From NCBI GenBank assembly GCA_029212745.1, contig JARGOL010000004.1:186001-250000 (forward strand): 64,000 nt of DNA. The letters run 5' to 3'. Below, piece by piece: positions 9,186-18,114 of the stretch. Position numbers and translations under genes: made by a program. Every line of letters begins with the position of its first letter. Positions within the stretch are counted from its first letter, which is position 1. Below the pieces are notes generated by a model. The model ran no database searches and was not told where the DNA came from. It worked only from the letters and a program-made list of their open reading frames with translations. Source of the DNA: Alcanivoracaceae bacterium (GTDB taxonomy: Bacteria; Pseudomonadota; Gammaproteobacteria; Pseudomonadales; Alcanivoracaceae).

Positions 9186-10199
9186 ATGGCACGATCCATT
9201 CTGCAGCTCACTGCTGCCGCCGCATTGCTGCTCGGCCAGCCGGCCCACGCCTTTGAAACCATCGACGTAACGCCAGTGTCTGTCGCCGACATGATTGTGG
9301 TGGATGGCACCCTGGAGGCCATCAACCAGGCCACCCTGACGGCGCAGACCAGCGGCCGGGTCACGGCGATCCACTACGATGTGGACGATTACGTGGTACA
9401 GGGTGCAGTGGTGCTGGAGCTGGAAAACAGCGAACAGAGCGCCCGTCGAGACCGTGCCCTGGCGGCACAGGATGAGGCACGGGCAGCGGCCAGCGAGGCA
9501 GAAAAGAATTTTGCCCGCGTCGAGGACCTGGTTGCCTCCGGCACCCTGTCCCAGTCCGATTTCGACAAGGCCCGTGCCAACAGGGACACCGCCCGTGCAC
9601 GCCTGAAGCAGGCCGAGGCGGCCCTCGCCGAAGCCGAACAGCAGCTGTCCTACACCCGGCCGCAGGCGCCCTACAACGGCATCGTCACGGAGCGGTTTGT
9701 CGAGCCGGGCGAACTGGCCAACCCCGGCACCCCGTTGATCAGTGGCCTGTCCCTGGAACGCATTCGCGTCACCGCCACGGTGCCGCAACGGCATGTCGAT
9801 GCCGTCCGCCAGCAGCAGGCGCTGGCAGTGGTCCTGGATGATGGCACCCGCCTGACCAGCGACCGCATCACCGTGTTCCCCTATGCCGAACAGGGTAGCC
9901 ACAGTTTCCGTATCCGGGCTGAACTGGACGCCAACGTGGACGGCATCTACCCGGGCATGTTTGCCCGCGTGGAAGTGGTCACCGGCCAGCGGGATATCCT
10001 GGTGGTGCCGGAATCCGCGATTATCCGCCGGCATGAACTGACTGCCGTGTTCACCCTGGAAGGTGATACCCCCCGACTGACCCAGGTACGCCTGGGCCGG
10101 CAGCTGGCCGAGGGCGTCGAAGTACTGTCCGGCCTGCAGGACGGTGATCGCATCGCCAGCGATGCCAACGCCGTGCTCGCCGCACTGGCGGGAGAGTGA
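9186..10199 (+). CDS. RND efflux periplasmic adaptor (membrane fusion protein)
   Basis: Periplasmic adaptor linking an inner-membrane RND pump to an outer-membrane channel. The ATG at 9186 has a GAGGGGGA binding site and gives a clean Sec signal peptide (about residues 1-22, ending A-H-A); the longer in-frame upstream start would read through the promoter. After it come a biotinyl/lipoyl-like half (about 40-75), an alpha-helical hairpin rich in Ala, Glu and Arg (about 80-150), the second lipoyl half with P-Y-x-G-I-V (about 165), and the beta-barrel and membrane-proximal domains. Length 337 is at the short end of the HlyD/AcrA family. It ends within a few bases of the pump gene. No outer-membrane factor is adjacent. 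Confidence 0.92.
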   Translation: MARSILQLTAAAALLLGQPAHAFETIDVTPVSVADMIVVDGTLEAINQATLTAQTSGRVTAIHYDVDDYVVQGAVVLELENSEQSARRDRALAAQDEARAAASEAEKNFARVEDLVASGTLSQSDFDKARANRDTARARLKQAEAALAEAEQQLSYTRPQAPYNGIVTERFVEPGELANPGTPLISGLSLERIRVTATVPQRHVDAVRQQQALAVVLDDGTRLTSDRITVFPYAEQGSHSFRIRAELDANVDGIYPGMFARVEVVTGQRDILVVPESAIIRRHELTAVFTLEGDTPRLTQVRLGRQLAEGVEVLSGLQDGDRIASDANAVLAALAGE

Positions 10200-10201
10200 C
10201 C

Positions 10202-13200
10202 ATGGCGCGCTTCGGCATTTCCGGCCGCATCGCGGCCCTGTTCCAGTCCTCCGAACTGACCCCGCTGCTGGCGCTCACCGGCCTGTTGCTGGGCCTGTTC
10301 GCCGTGCTGGTCACGCCCAAGGAAGAAGAACCGCAGATTGATGTCACCTTCGCCAACGTGTTCGTGCCCTACCCCGGCGCCAGCGTTGCCGAGGTGGAAT
10401 CGCTGGTGGCCTCCCCGGCCGAGCAGGTGATGTCTGAGCTTGCCGGCGTGGACCATGTGTTTTCCGTGTCCCGCCCCGGCATGGCCGTCCTGACGGTGCA
10501 GTTCGAGGTGGGTGTCCCGCGCCGTGATGCCATCATCGACCTGTACAACCAGGTGTTCTCCAACCAGGACTGGCTGCCGGCCGATCTCGGCGCCCTGCCG
10601 CCACTGGTGAAGCCCATGGGCATTGATGACGTGCCTATCGTCAGCCTGACCCTGTGGCCGGAAGACCCGGTGGCCAGTGCCCGCGACCTGGGCGACCTGG
10701 CCCATACCCTGGAGACCGAGCTCAAACGCGTGCCCGGCACCCGCGATATCTACACCCTCGGCAAGCCCGAAGACGTGGTGCGGGTGACGCTGGATCCGGC
10801 CGCCCTCAATGCCTATGGCCTGGACATCAGCCGCCTGGCCGCCGCCATCCGCTCCGCCAACCTGGCCCTGCCGGCCAGCGGCATCGTCAGCCAGGGCCAG
10901 TCCGTGGACGTGCAGCCGGGCGGTTTCCTGTCCACGGCCGATGATATCCGTACCCTGGTGGTGGGCGCCCAGGGCGGCGCTCCGGTTTACCTGGACGACG
11001 TCGCTGACATCCAGCGCCTGCCCGACCAGCCGGTGCGTGCGGCCCGCATGGGCTTCGGCCCGGCCCACCCGCGCGCTGGCGAGGCAGCCCGCACGGCAGT
11101 GACACTGGCGATTGCCAAGCAGCCGGGCGAAAACGCGGTGGACATTGCCGAGCGCATTTCCGCCAAGGTGGACAGCCTGCGCAACACCCTGATTCCGCCG
11201 GACATCAACGTGTCCATCACCCGCGATTATGGCCGCACCGCCGCCGACAAGGCCAGCAAGCTGATCAACAAGCTGCTGTTTGCCACCGCTGCCGTGATTT
11301 TCCTGGTGCTGTTTGCCCTTGGCTGGCGCGAGGCCATTATCGTCGGCGTGGCCATCCTGGTGACCCTGGCGGTGACGCTGTTCGCTTCCTGGGCGTGGGG
11401 ATTCACCCTCAACCGGGTGTCCCTGTTTGCGCTGATATTTTCCATCGGCATCCTCGTCGATGACGCCATCGTGGTGGTGGAAAATATTCACCGCCACCGC
11501 GCCATGGGTGATGACAGCCTGCGCGACATCATTCCCCGGGCCGTGGACGAAGTCGGTGGCCCCACCATCCTGGCCACCCTCACCGTGATTGCCGCCCTGA
11601 TGCCGATGGCGTTCGTGTCCGGCCTGATGGGTCCGTACATGAGCCCGATCCCGATCAACGCCAGCACCGGCATGCTGATTTCCCTGGTGGTGGCGTTTGT
11701 GGTCACGCCCTGGCTGGCACTGCATTTTCTTGGCCGCCACCACGGCGAGCACCAGGAAGAAGGCCAGGACGCACTGGGGCGCATGATGCGCCGCATCAAC
11801 GGGCCGTTCCTGGATGCCGGCCGCGGCTCGCGCCGCCGCGGCCTGCTCTACGTGGGCGTAACCCTGCTGATCCTGGTGGCCATGGCGTTGCCGGTGGCAC
11901 AGCTGGTGGTACTGAAGATGCTGCCATTCGACAACAAGTCGGAGATACAGGTACTGGTTGACCTGCCCGAAGATGCACCGCTGGAAAAAACACTGGCGGC
12001 GCTGGATGCCCTGGCCACCCACGTGGAAACCGTGGCCGAAGTGCACGACTACCAGAGTTATGCCGGCACCTCGGCGCCGATCAACTTCAATGGCCTGGTG
12101 CGGCAATACTACCTGCGCGAGGAACCCTGGCAGGGCGACATCCAGGTGAACCTGGTGGACAAGCACGAACGCGCACGCCAGAGCCACGCCATCGCCCGCG
12201 ACCTGCGCGCGCCCCTGCAACAACTGGGTGAGCGCTTCGATGCCACCGTCAGCATCGTCGAGGTACCACCGGGCCCGCCGGTGATGGCTCCCATCGTCGC
12301 CGAGGTGTATGGCCCGGACCCGGCCAGCCGCGCTGCCACCGTGGCACGCGTACGCCAGGCCTTCGAACAGACCGCCGACGTGGTGGACATTGATGACACC
12401 CGAACCAGTGCCGCACCGCGCTGGCAGCTGACCGTCAACCGCGACCGTGCCGCGCGCCTGGGCGTGGACCATACCCGTATTGTGCAGACGCTGGGCGCGG
12501 CCCTGGGCGGGCTGGATGCCAGCTACCTGCATGAGCCCGGCAGTCGTTACCCGGTGCCCATCCGCCTGCGCCTGGCCGAAGCAGACCGGGCGCAACTGGA
12601 CCGGGTGCTGGCCATTGCCCTGCCCACCGCCGGCGGCCAGTCCGTGGCCCTGGCCGATGTGGTCAACGTCCATGAAGGGGTGATCGAGCAGCCGCGTTAC
12701 CACAAGGACCTGCTGCCAGTGGCCTTTGTCACCGGTGACATGGCCGGCACCATCGACAGCCCGCTGTATGCCATGTTTGCTATCCGGGCGGCACTGCAGG
12801 AACAGGATGCACCGCTGCAGCAGCACTACATCGACCAGCCCTGGCTGGCCAATACCCCGGCCATCAAGTGGGACGGAGAATGGCAGGTCACGTACGAAAC
12901 CTTCCGTGACATGGGCATTGCCTATGCGGTGGGCATGCTGCTGATCTACCTGCTGGTGGTGGCGCAGTTCAAGAGCTACGTCACGCCCCTGATCATCATG
13001 GCACCCATCCCCCTGACCGTGATCGGGGTGATGCCCGGACACGCCCTGCTGGGCGCCCAGTTCACCGCCACCAGCATGATCGGCATGATCGCCCTGGCGG
13101 GGATCATCGTGCGCAATTCCATCCTGCTGGTGGATTTCATCAACCAGCAACGGGCCCAGGGTGTGCCGTTTGCCGAGGCAGTGGTGAATTCCAGTGCAGT

Positions 13201-13393
13201 GCGTGCCAAGCCGATCCTGCTCACGGCACTGGCCGCCATGCTCGGGGCACTGTTCATTCTTGATGACCCGATCTTCAACGGCCTGGCCATCGCACTGATC
13301 TTCGGCATCCTGGTGTCATCGGTGCTGACCCTGGTGGTGATCCCGCTGCTGTATTACACCGTCATGGGGTTCCTGGAGGCACGCGGCAACTAG
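10202..13393 (+). CDS. RND efflux transporter permease (AcrB/HAE-like family)
   Basis: Inner-membrane proton-driven pump of 1063 residues with the duplicated architecture of the family: TM1, a large periplasmic loop, TM2-6, TM7, a second loop, TM8-12. TM4 contains the proton-relay pair in G-I-L-V-D-D-A-I-V-V-V-E-N. TM10 contains I-V-R-N-S-I-L-L-V-D-F, with Arg where AcrB has Lys940, a variant seen in other HAE-type pumps. The Asp-Asp pair argues against a heavy-metal CzcA-type pump. I chose the ATG at 10202 because GGAGA sits six bases before it; a GTG at 10196 is also in frame. The substrate is unknown; the upstream operator hints at a reactive sulfur, metal or electrophile stress signal. 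Confidence 0.93.
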   Translation: MARFGISGRIAALFQSSELTPLLALTGLLLGLFAVLVTPKEEEPQIDVTFANVFVPYPGASVAEVESLVASPAEQVMSELAGVDHVFSVSRPGMAVLTVQFEVGVPRRDAIIDLYNQVFSNQDWLPADLGALPPLVKPMGIDDVPIVSLTLWPEDPVASARDLGDLAHTLETELKRVPGTRDIYTLGKPEDVVRVTLDPAALNAYGLDISRLAAAIRSANLALPASGIVSQGQSVDVQPGGFLSTADDIRTLVVGAQGGAPVYLDDVADIQRLPDQPVRAARMGFGPAHPRAGEAARTAVTLAIAKQPGENAVDIAERISAKVDSLRNTLIPPDINVSITRDYGRTAADKASKLINKLLFATAAVIFLVLFALGWREAIIVGVAILVTLAVTLFASWAWGFTLNRVSLFALIFSIGILVDDAIVVVENIHRHRAMGDDSLRDIIPRAVDEVGGPTILATLTVIAALMPMAFVSGLMGPYMSPIPINASTGMLISLVVAFVVTPWLALHFLGRHHGEHQEEGQDALGRMMRRINGPFLDAGRGSRRRGLLYVGVTLLILVAMALPVAQLVVLKMLPFDNKSEIQVLVDLPEDAPLEKTLAALDALATHVETVAEVHDYQSYAGTSAPINFNGLVRQYYLREEPWQGDIQVNLVDKHERARQSHAIARDLRAPLQQLGERFDATVSIVEVPPGPPVMAPIVAEVYGPDPASRAATVARVRQAFEQTADVVDIDDTRTSAAPRWQLTVNRDRAARLGVDHTRIVQTLGAALGGLDASYLHEPGSRYPVPIRLRLAEADRAQLDRVLAIALPTAGGQSVALADVVNVHEGVIEQPRYHKDLLPVAFVTGDMAGTIDSPLYAMFAIRAALQEQDAPLQQHYIDQPWLANTPAIKWDGEWQVTYETFRDMGIAYAVGMLLIYLLVVAQFKSYVTPLIIMAPIPLTVIGVMPGHALLGAQFTATSMIGMIALAGIIVRNSILLVDFINQQRAQGVPFAEAVVNSSAVRAKPILLTALAAMLGALFILDDPIFNGLAIALIFGILVSSVLTLVVIPLLYYTVMGFLEARGN

Positions 13394-14647
<1,254 letters not shown>

Positions 14648-14737
14648 AACATCAATTCCTCGCGCAGCCGGTTGCTGGTCAAGCGACAGCGGGTGTGTTT
14701 CCATTCTGGCCAATGGCCTGATACTGGAGACAGCCCC

Positions 14738-16336
14738 ATGAATGCCCCAGAACACCCGGACGCGCGTATGGTCGGTGACATCAACCCGGCCACCGGCGAG
14801 CGCTTTTTCGAGATCCCGGAAACGGACCTGGCACAGATGCCGGCGATCATGGAAAAGGCCCGCGCTGCCCAGAAGGCATGGGCAGACAAGTCCTTCCACG
14901 AGCGCGCCTCACACATCTACCTGATGCGCCGCTACATCGTCGACCATGCCGAGGAAATCGCCGGCATCGTCAGCCAGAGCAACGGCAAGACGCTCACCGA
15001 TGCGTTGGCCACCGAGGTGCTGCCCTGCGCGCTGGCATGCAACTGGTATGCAAAGAATGCCGAGAAGCACCTGAAGCCGCGCATGCGCCGGGGCGGCCAC
15101 CTGCTGTTCTTCAACAAGCGCACCATGATGCTGCGCCTGCCCCTGGGGGTAGTGGGCATCATCAGCCCCTGGAACTACCCGCTGTCGATCCCGTTTGGTG
15201 AAATTGTCATGGGCCTGATGGCCGGCAACGCCGTTCTTCTCAAGGTGGCCGCAGCCACGCCGGCGGTGGGCCGGGCGATCGAAAACATCATTGCCGCCGG
15301 CCAACTGCCCGACGGCCTGTTTACCCATATCGTCGGGTCCGGCAGCAAGGTGGCCGGCGCCTTTTTCGACAACCGCATCGACAAGCTGTTTTTCACCGGC
15401 TCAGTACCGGCCGGCAAGACGCTGATGGCCCAGGCGGCGGAAACACTGACGCCGGTGTCGCTGGAACTGGGCGGCAACGATGCCATGCTGGTACTGAAAG
15501 ACGCCGACCTGGAACGGGCAGCCAACGGTGCCGCCTGGGGCGGCTACCAGAATGCCGGCCAGTCCTGCGGCGGTGTCGAGCGCATCTATGTGGAAGCACC
15601 GGTGTACGACCAGTTCGTCACCCTGCTGGCGAGCAAGACCCGGGCCCTGCGCCACGGGGTCGGGTGCCGCGATCACAGCGTCGATATTGGCAGCCTGACC
15701 ACAGAAGGCCAGTTGCGCACGGTGCAGCAGCACCTGGAAGATGCCCTCGCCAAGGGCGCCCGTATCGAGGCGCAATCACAGCCGGTGGGCGACCAGAACG
15801 GCCTGTTCCACCCCGCCACCCTGCTGACCAACCTCAGTGACGACATGCTCACCGTCTGTGACGAGACCTTCGGCCCGCTGCTGGCAGTGCAGAAAGTGGC
15901 CGACCTGGACGAAGGCATCCGCCGCGCCAACGCCTCCAACCTTGCCCTGACCTCCTCCGTGTGGACCCGCAACACGCGCCTTGGCAAGGAGGTAGCGGCA
16001 CGCCTGGAAGCCGGCGTCACCACCATCAACGACCATCTCTACACCCATGGCCTGTCAGAAACCCCCTGGGGTGGCTGGAAGGAGTCCGGCATTGGCCGCA
16101 CCCATGGCCCGGAAGGCCTGGAGGAAATGACCCACGCCAAGGTGGTCAACTGGGACATGCTGCCGGCCAAGCGCAATCTCTGGTGGTACCCGTTCGACGA
16201 CACCACCTGGCAGGGGCTGCTCAATGCCCTGCGCTTCGCCTTTCCTTCCAACCCGGGACAGTGGCTGTCCGCCTCCATGAAACTGACACCGTTTCTGGTC
16301 AGGAAGATGTTCACGGGCTGGAAAACTGACGACTGA
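14738..16336 (+). CDS. NAD(P)-dependent aldehyde dehydrogenase with extended C-terminus
   Basis: Oxidises an aldehyde to the acid with an NAD(P) cofactor. The full ALDH active site is present: Asn146 in P-W-N-Y-P, Lys169, Glu243 in L-E-L-G-G-N-D and nucleophile Cys277 in G-Q-S-C. GGAGA precedes the ATG by eight bases. The 532 residues exceed the usual 480-500; the last 50 or so, after the oligomerisation strand, are aromatic and basic (W-W-Y-P-F-D-D, then L-T-P-F-L-V-R-K-M-F). They could be a membrane-binding tail, as in ALDHs acting on long-chain fatty aldehydes. That substrate is inference from the tail and the lipid-related neighbours. Confidence 0.9.
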   Translation: MNAPEHPDARMVGDINPATGERFFEIPETDLAQMPAIMEKARAAQKAWADKSFHERASHIYLMRRYIVDHAEEIAGIVSQSNGKTLTDALATEVLPCALACNWYAKNAEKHLKPRMRRGGHLLFFNKRTMMLRLPLGVVGIISPWNYPLSIPFGEIVMGLMAGNAVLLKVAAATPAVGRAIENIIAAGQLPDGLFTHIVGSGSKVAGAFFDNRIDKLFFTGSVPAGKTLMAQAAETLTPVSLELGGNDAMLVLKDADLERAANGAAWGGYQNAGQSCGGVERIYVEAPVYDQFVTLLASKTRALRHGVGCRDHSVDIGSLTTEGQLRTVQQHLEDALAKGARIEAQSQPVGDQNGLFHPATLLTNLSDDMLTVCDETFGPLLAVQKVADLDEGIRRANASNLALTSSVWTRNTRLGKEVAARLEAGVTTINDHLYTHGLSETPWGGWKESGIGRTHGPEGLEEMTHAKVVNWDMLPAKRNLWWYPFDDTTWQGLLNALRFAFPSNPGQWLSASMKLTPFLVRKMFTGWKTDD

Positions 16337-16352
16337 TACCGACACCGGAAAC

Positions 16353-16366
16353 TTGACCGGCGTCAA
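16353..16366. promoter_or_regulatory. Palindrome TTGAC-N4-GTCAA (possible FNR/CRP-family site)
   Basis: A perfect five-base inverted repeat with a four-base spacer lies between the aldehyde dehydrogenase stop and the small membrane-protein gene. Geometry matches FNR/ANR boxes (TTGAT-N4-ATCAA) except at the inner base. It could be a regulator site for the small gene, or chance. Confidence 0.25.
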
Positions 16367-16418
16367 AGGCCTCCCGCTGGCACCATGGCAAGGTGAAGCC
16401 AGTCAACGGGAGGCTTTT
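16365..16418 (+). promoter_or_regulatory. Stem-loop that masks a ribosome binding site, or a weak terminator
   Basis: GCCTCCCG (16369-16376) pairs perfectly with CGGGAGGC (16407-16414), and inside it CTGGC (16377-16381) pairs with GCCAG (16398-16402). The 3-prime arm contains the GGGAGG ribosome binding site of the 49-residue gene that starts at 16420. Four T residues follow the stem, so it may also act as a weak terminator of the aldehyde dehydrogenase transcript. Confidence 0.5.
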
Positions 16419-16419
16419 C

Positions 16420-16569
16420 ATGTATACAGATGACGTGGTGATTGCCGGGCTGCTCGCGGTTCTGGGTACCGCAGCGGTGGCCGCCGGCTTCTTCCTCTAC
16501 ATATGGCTCGACAGCGCCGATCACCCGGGCGATGAGCACCCGGATGAGCGGCAGGAACGGCAGGACTGA
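16420..16569 (+). CDS. Small single-pass membrane protein, 49 residues
   Basis: An ATG with a GGGAGG binding site six bases upstream opens a 49-codon frame. The product has a short acidic N-terminus (M-Y-T-D-D), one hydrophobic helix of about 22 residues ending F-F-L-Y-I-W-L, and a charged tail rich in Asp, Glu, Arg and His. Such composition is not expected by chance and resembles known small inner-membrane proteins that tune larger complexes. It ends immediately before the stop codon of the convergent gene at 16570. I do not recognise a family. Confidence 0.65.
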   Translation: MYTDDVVIAGLLAVLGTAAVAAGFFLYIWLDSADHPGDEHPDERQERQD

Positions 16570-17247
16570 TCAGCCGCCGAAGCCGGGGAAACCACCCGGC
16601 ATGGCTGGCATCTTCGGCATTTTCTGTACCTGCGTGCCGGCCGGAAGCGCAAATACGTCGTCTGCCAGGTCGTCGGTGCTGAGCGACTGCATCACCATGT
16701 TGTCAGCCTGGCGCAGCATGCCGGTGGGTGCGCTCTGGTCCAGGGCTGACAATACCCGGTCCGGACTGATGGCTGCGCCACCCATGAGCTGGGCCGTGGC
16801 AGCAGAGAATTCCAGCCACGCCCGTGACACCTGTTCCACGTCATCATGGTCGGTGAGTACCATGTCATGGGTACGGCCGGCGCTGTCCGTGACCTTGTAG
16901 ACCTCACCCTGGTACCCCGCCACAGTCTCCGTCTTGCCGGTGGCGCTGAACGACGCCTCCCCGGCTTCCTGCTCTGCCCCCTTGCCGGACGGCATGCCGA
17001 AGCCTTTCATCATGCCGCTCATCTGGTTCAGGTCCATGGCCATCCAGCCACCGCCCTGGCGCATCACCGACCAGACCTTGCCATCCGCCAGCAACAGGAA
17101 GTTATCCGCGGAAACCTGCATGCGGATATGGTCACTGTCGCGGTAACTGATACGGATCTCATCACCGCCCTTGACGGTGTAGGTGGCGGCGACATCGGCC
17201 CAGGCCGAGGTCGCAAGAAACAGGGCAATAAGTGGGAAAAAACGCAT
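16570..17247 (-). CDS. Exported DUF4412-like protein
   Basis: A 225-residue protein with a clear Sec signal peptide (about residues 1-17, ending A-W-A). The mature part starts with beta-rich segments (D-E-I-R-I-S-Y, D-H-I-R-M-Q-V) of the type seen in DUF4412 and LolA-like periplasmic proteins. It ends in a Met, Pro and Gly-rich tail (repeated K-M-P, then G-G-F-P-G-F-G-G). The tail could bind metal or be disordered. An AAGGAGG site precedes the ATG. It lies 87 bases after the SpeE-like gene. The family call is tentative and the function unknown. Confidence 0.7.
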   Translation of the reverse strand: MRFFPLIALFLATSAWADVAATYTVKGGDEIRISYRDSDHIRMQVSADNFLLLADGKVWSVMRQGGGWMAMDLNQMSGMMKGFGMPSGKGAEQEAGEASFSATGKTETVAGYQGEVYKVTDSAGRTHDMVLTDHDDVEQVSRAWLEFSAATAQLMGGAAISPDRVLSALDQSAPTGMLRQADNMVMQSLSTDDLADDVFALPAGTQVQKMPKMPAMPGGFPGFGG

Positions 17248-17334
17248 GAGGCCTCCTTGTCTTACGATGCTTGTCTGGCGTTACTCCCCCAGGGGGGGGA
17301 CAACGGGCTGATACTAGCACACAGCGGCGGCGCG

Positions 17335-18084
17335 TCAGCCGTCCAGTTTGCGCACCGTGTAGTTGAGCAGGCCGGTGCCCAGGTGCCAGGAAAGGTCGTC
17401 GCGGGCCTGGATCTGCTCACGCAAGCCGGCACTGCTGGCAACGGTGCGCCGGAACACGATAACCGCGTTGTGACAGTCGCGCGTGGCAAACCGGTAGCGC
17501 TGCTTCCAGCCGCGCATGCTGCGTCGGCCGGTGATGCGACTGTTGCGGTACTCGGCCCAGTCGCCAAAGTTCATCACCAGCATGCCGTCATCTGCGACCA
17601 GCCGTGACAGTTTGCCCAGCCAGCGACCGCTGGCTGGCACCGCCCGGGACACCGTGCGGTCATGGGGGGCGAAGAGATCCTCGATCACCAGGTCGAACGG
17701 CGGGCCGTCATAGGCCTCGACAAAATCCACCGCGTCGGCACAGTGACACTGCACGCCGTCGCGGGCGACACCGAAATGATCGCGGGCCACGGCCAGGTGC
17801 AACGGGTCCTTTTCCACCGCGATGATCACCTCCGGTGATGCCAGCGCCTTCAGTGGCGGCACCAGGCTGCCACCACCGAGCCCCAGTACCAGCACCCGGC
17901 GGTAGCGCGTCGGGTCATCAAACAGCACCGGCAGCCACAGCAGGTCCCAGACACTGCCGGTAACCAGTCGCGACGGGTTGTACTCGGAATGCTGGATGCC
18001 GTTGGCATACAGGCGCAGGGTGCTGCCATGACTACGCACCTCATAGGCGACGCCGTCCCGGGATTCATGCCAGATCAGCGCCAT
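17335..18084 (-). CDS. Spermidine-synthase-like (SpeE-family) methyltransferase-fold protein
   Basis: A 249-residue Rossmann-fold protein with the nucleotide-binding loop L-V-L-G-L-G-G-G-S-L (about residues 65-74), an acidic residue after strand 2 (A-V-E-K-D-P), and D-L-V-I-E-D-L-F at the active-site position. This matches short SpeE-like proteins. The usual polyamine-site residues are not convincingly conserved, so a real spermidine synthase is doubtful. It starts 30 bases after the DUF748 gene and is probably co-transcribed with it. Confidence 0.8.
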   Translation of the reverse strand: MALIWHESRDGVAYEVRSHGSTLRLYANGIQHSEYNPSRLVTGSVWDLLWLPVLFDDPTRYRRVLVLGLGGGSLVPPLKALASPEVIIAVEKDPLHLAVARDHFGVARDGVQCHCADAVDFVEAYDGPPFDLVIEDLFAPHDRTVSRAVPASGRWLGKLSRLVADDGMLVMNFGDWAEYRNSRITGRRSMRGWKQRYRFATRDCHNAVIVFRRTVASSAGLREQIQARDDLSWHLGTGLLNYTVRKLDG

Positions 18085-18114
18085 GGGCCATCCACCCTGG
18101 CCACGTCGGCTGCG

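Noticed and set aside
9947-13150. A 3.2-kb open frame antisense to the RND pump gene, rich in His, Gln and Gly
   Set aside because: It mirrors the codon pattern of a GC-rich gene on the opposite strand and has no domain or start signal. The plus-strand pump is unmistakable.
10202-13393. Heavy-metal (CzcA-type) RND pump
   Set aside because: TM4 has the Asp-Asp pair of the HAE type rather than the D-G-A pattern of metal pumps, despite the metal-sensor-like operator.
17335-18084. True spermidine synthase
   Set aside because: It is short, lacks convincing polyamine-site residues, and has no speD neighbour.
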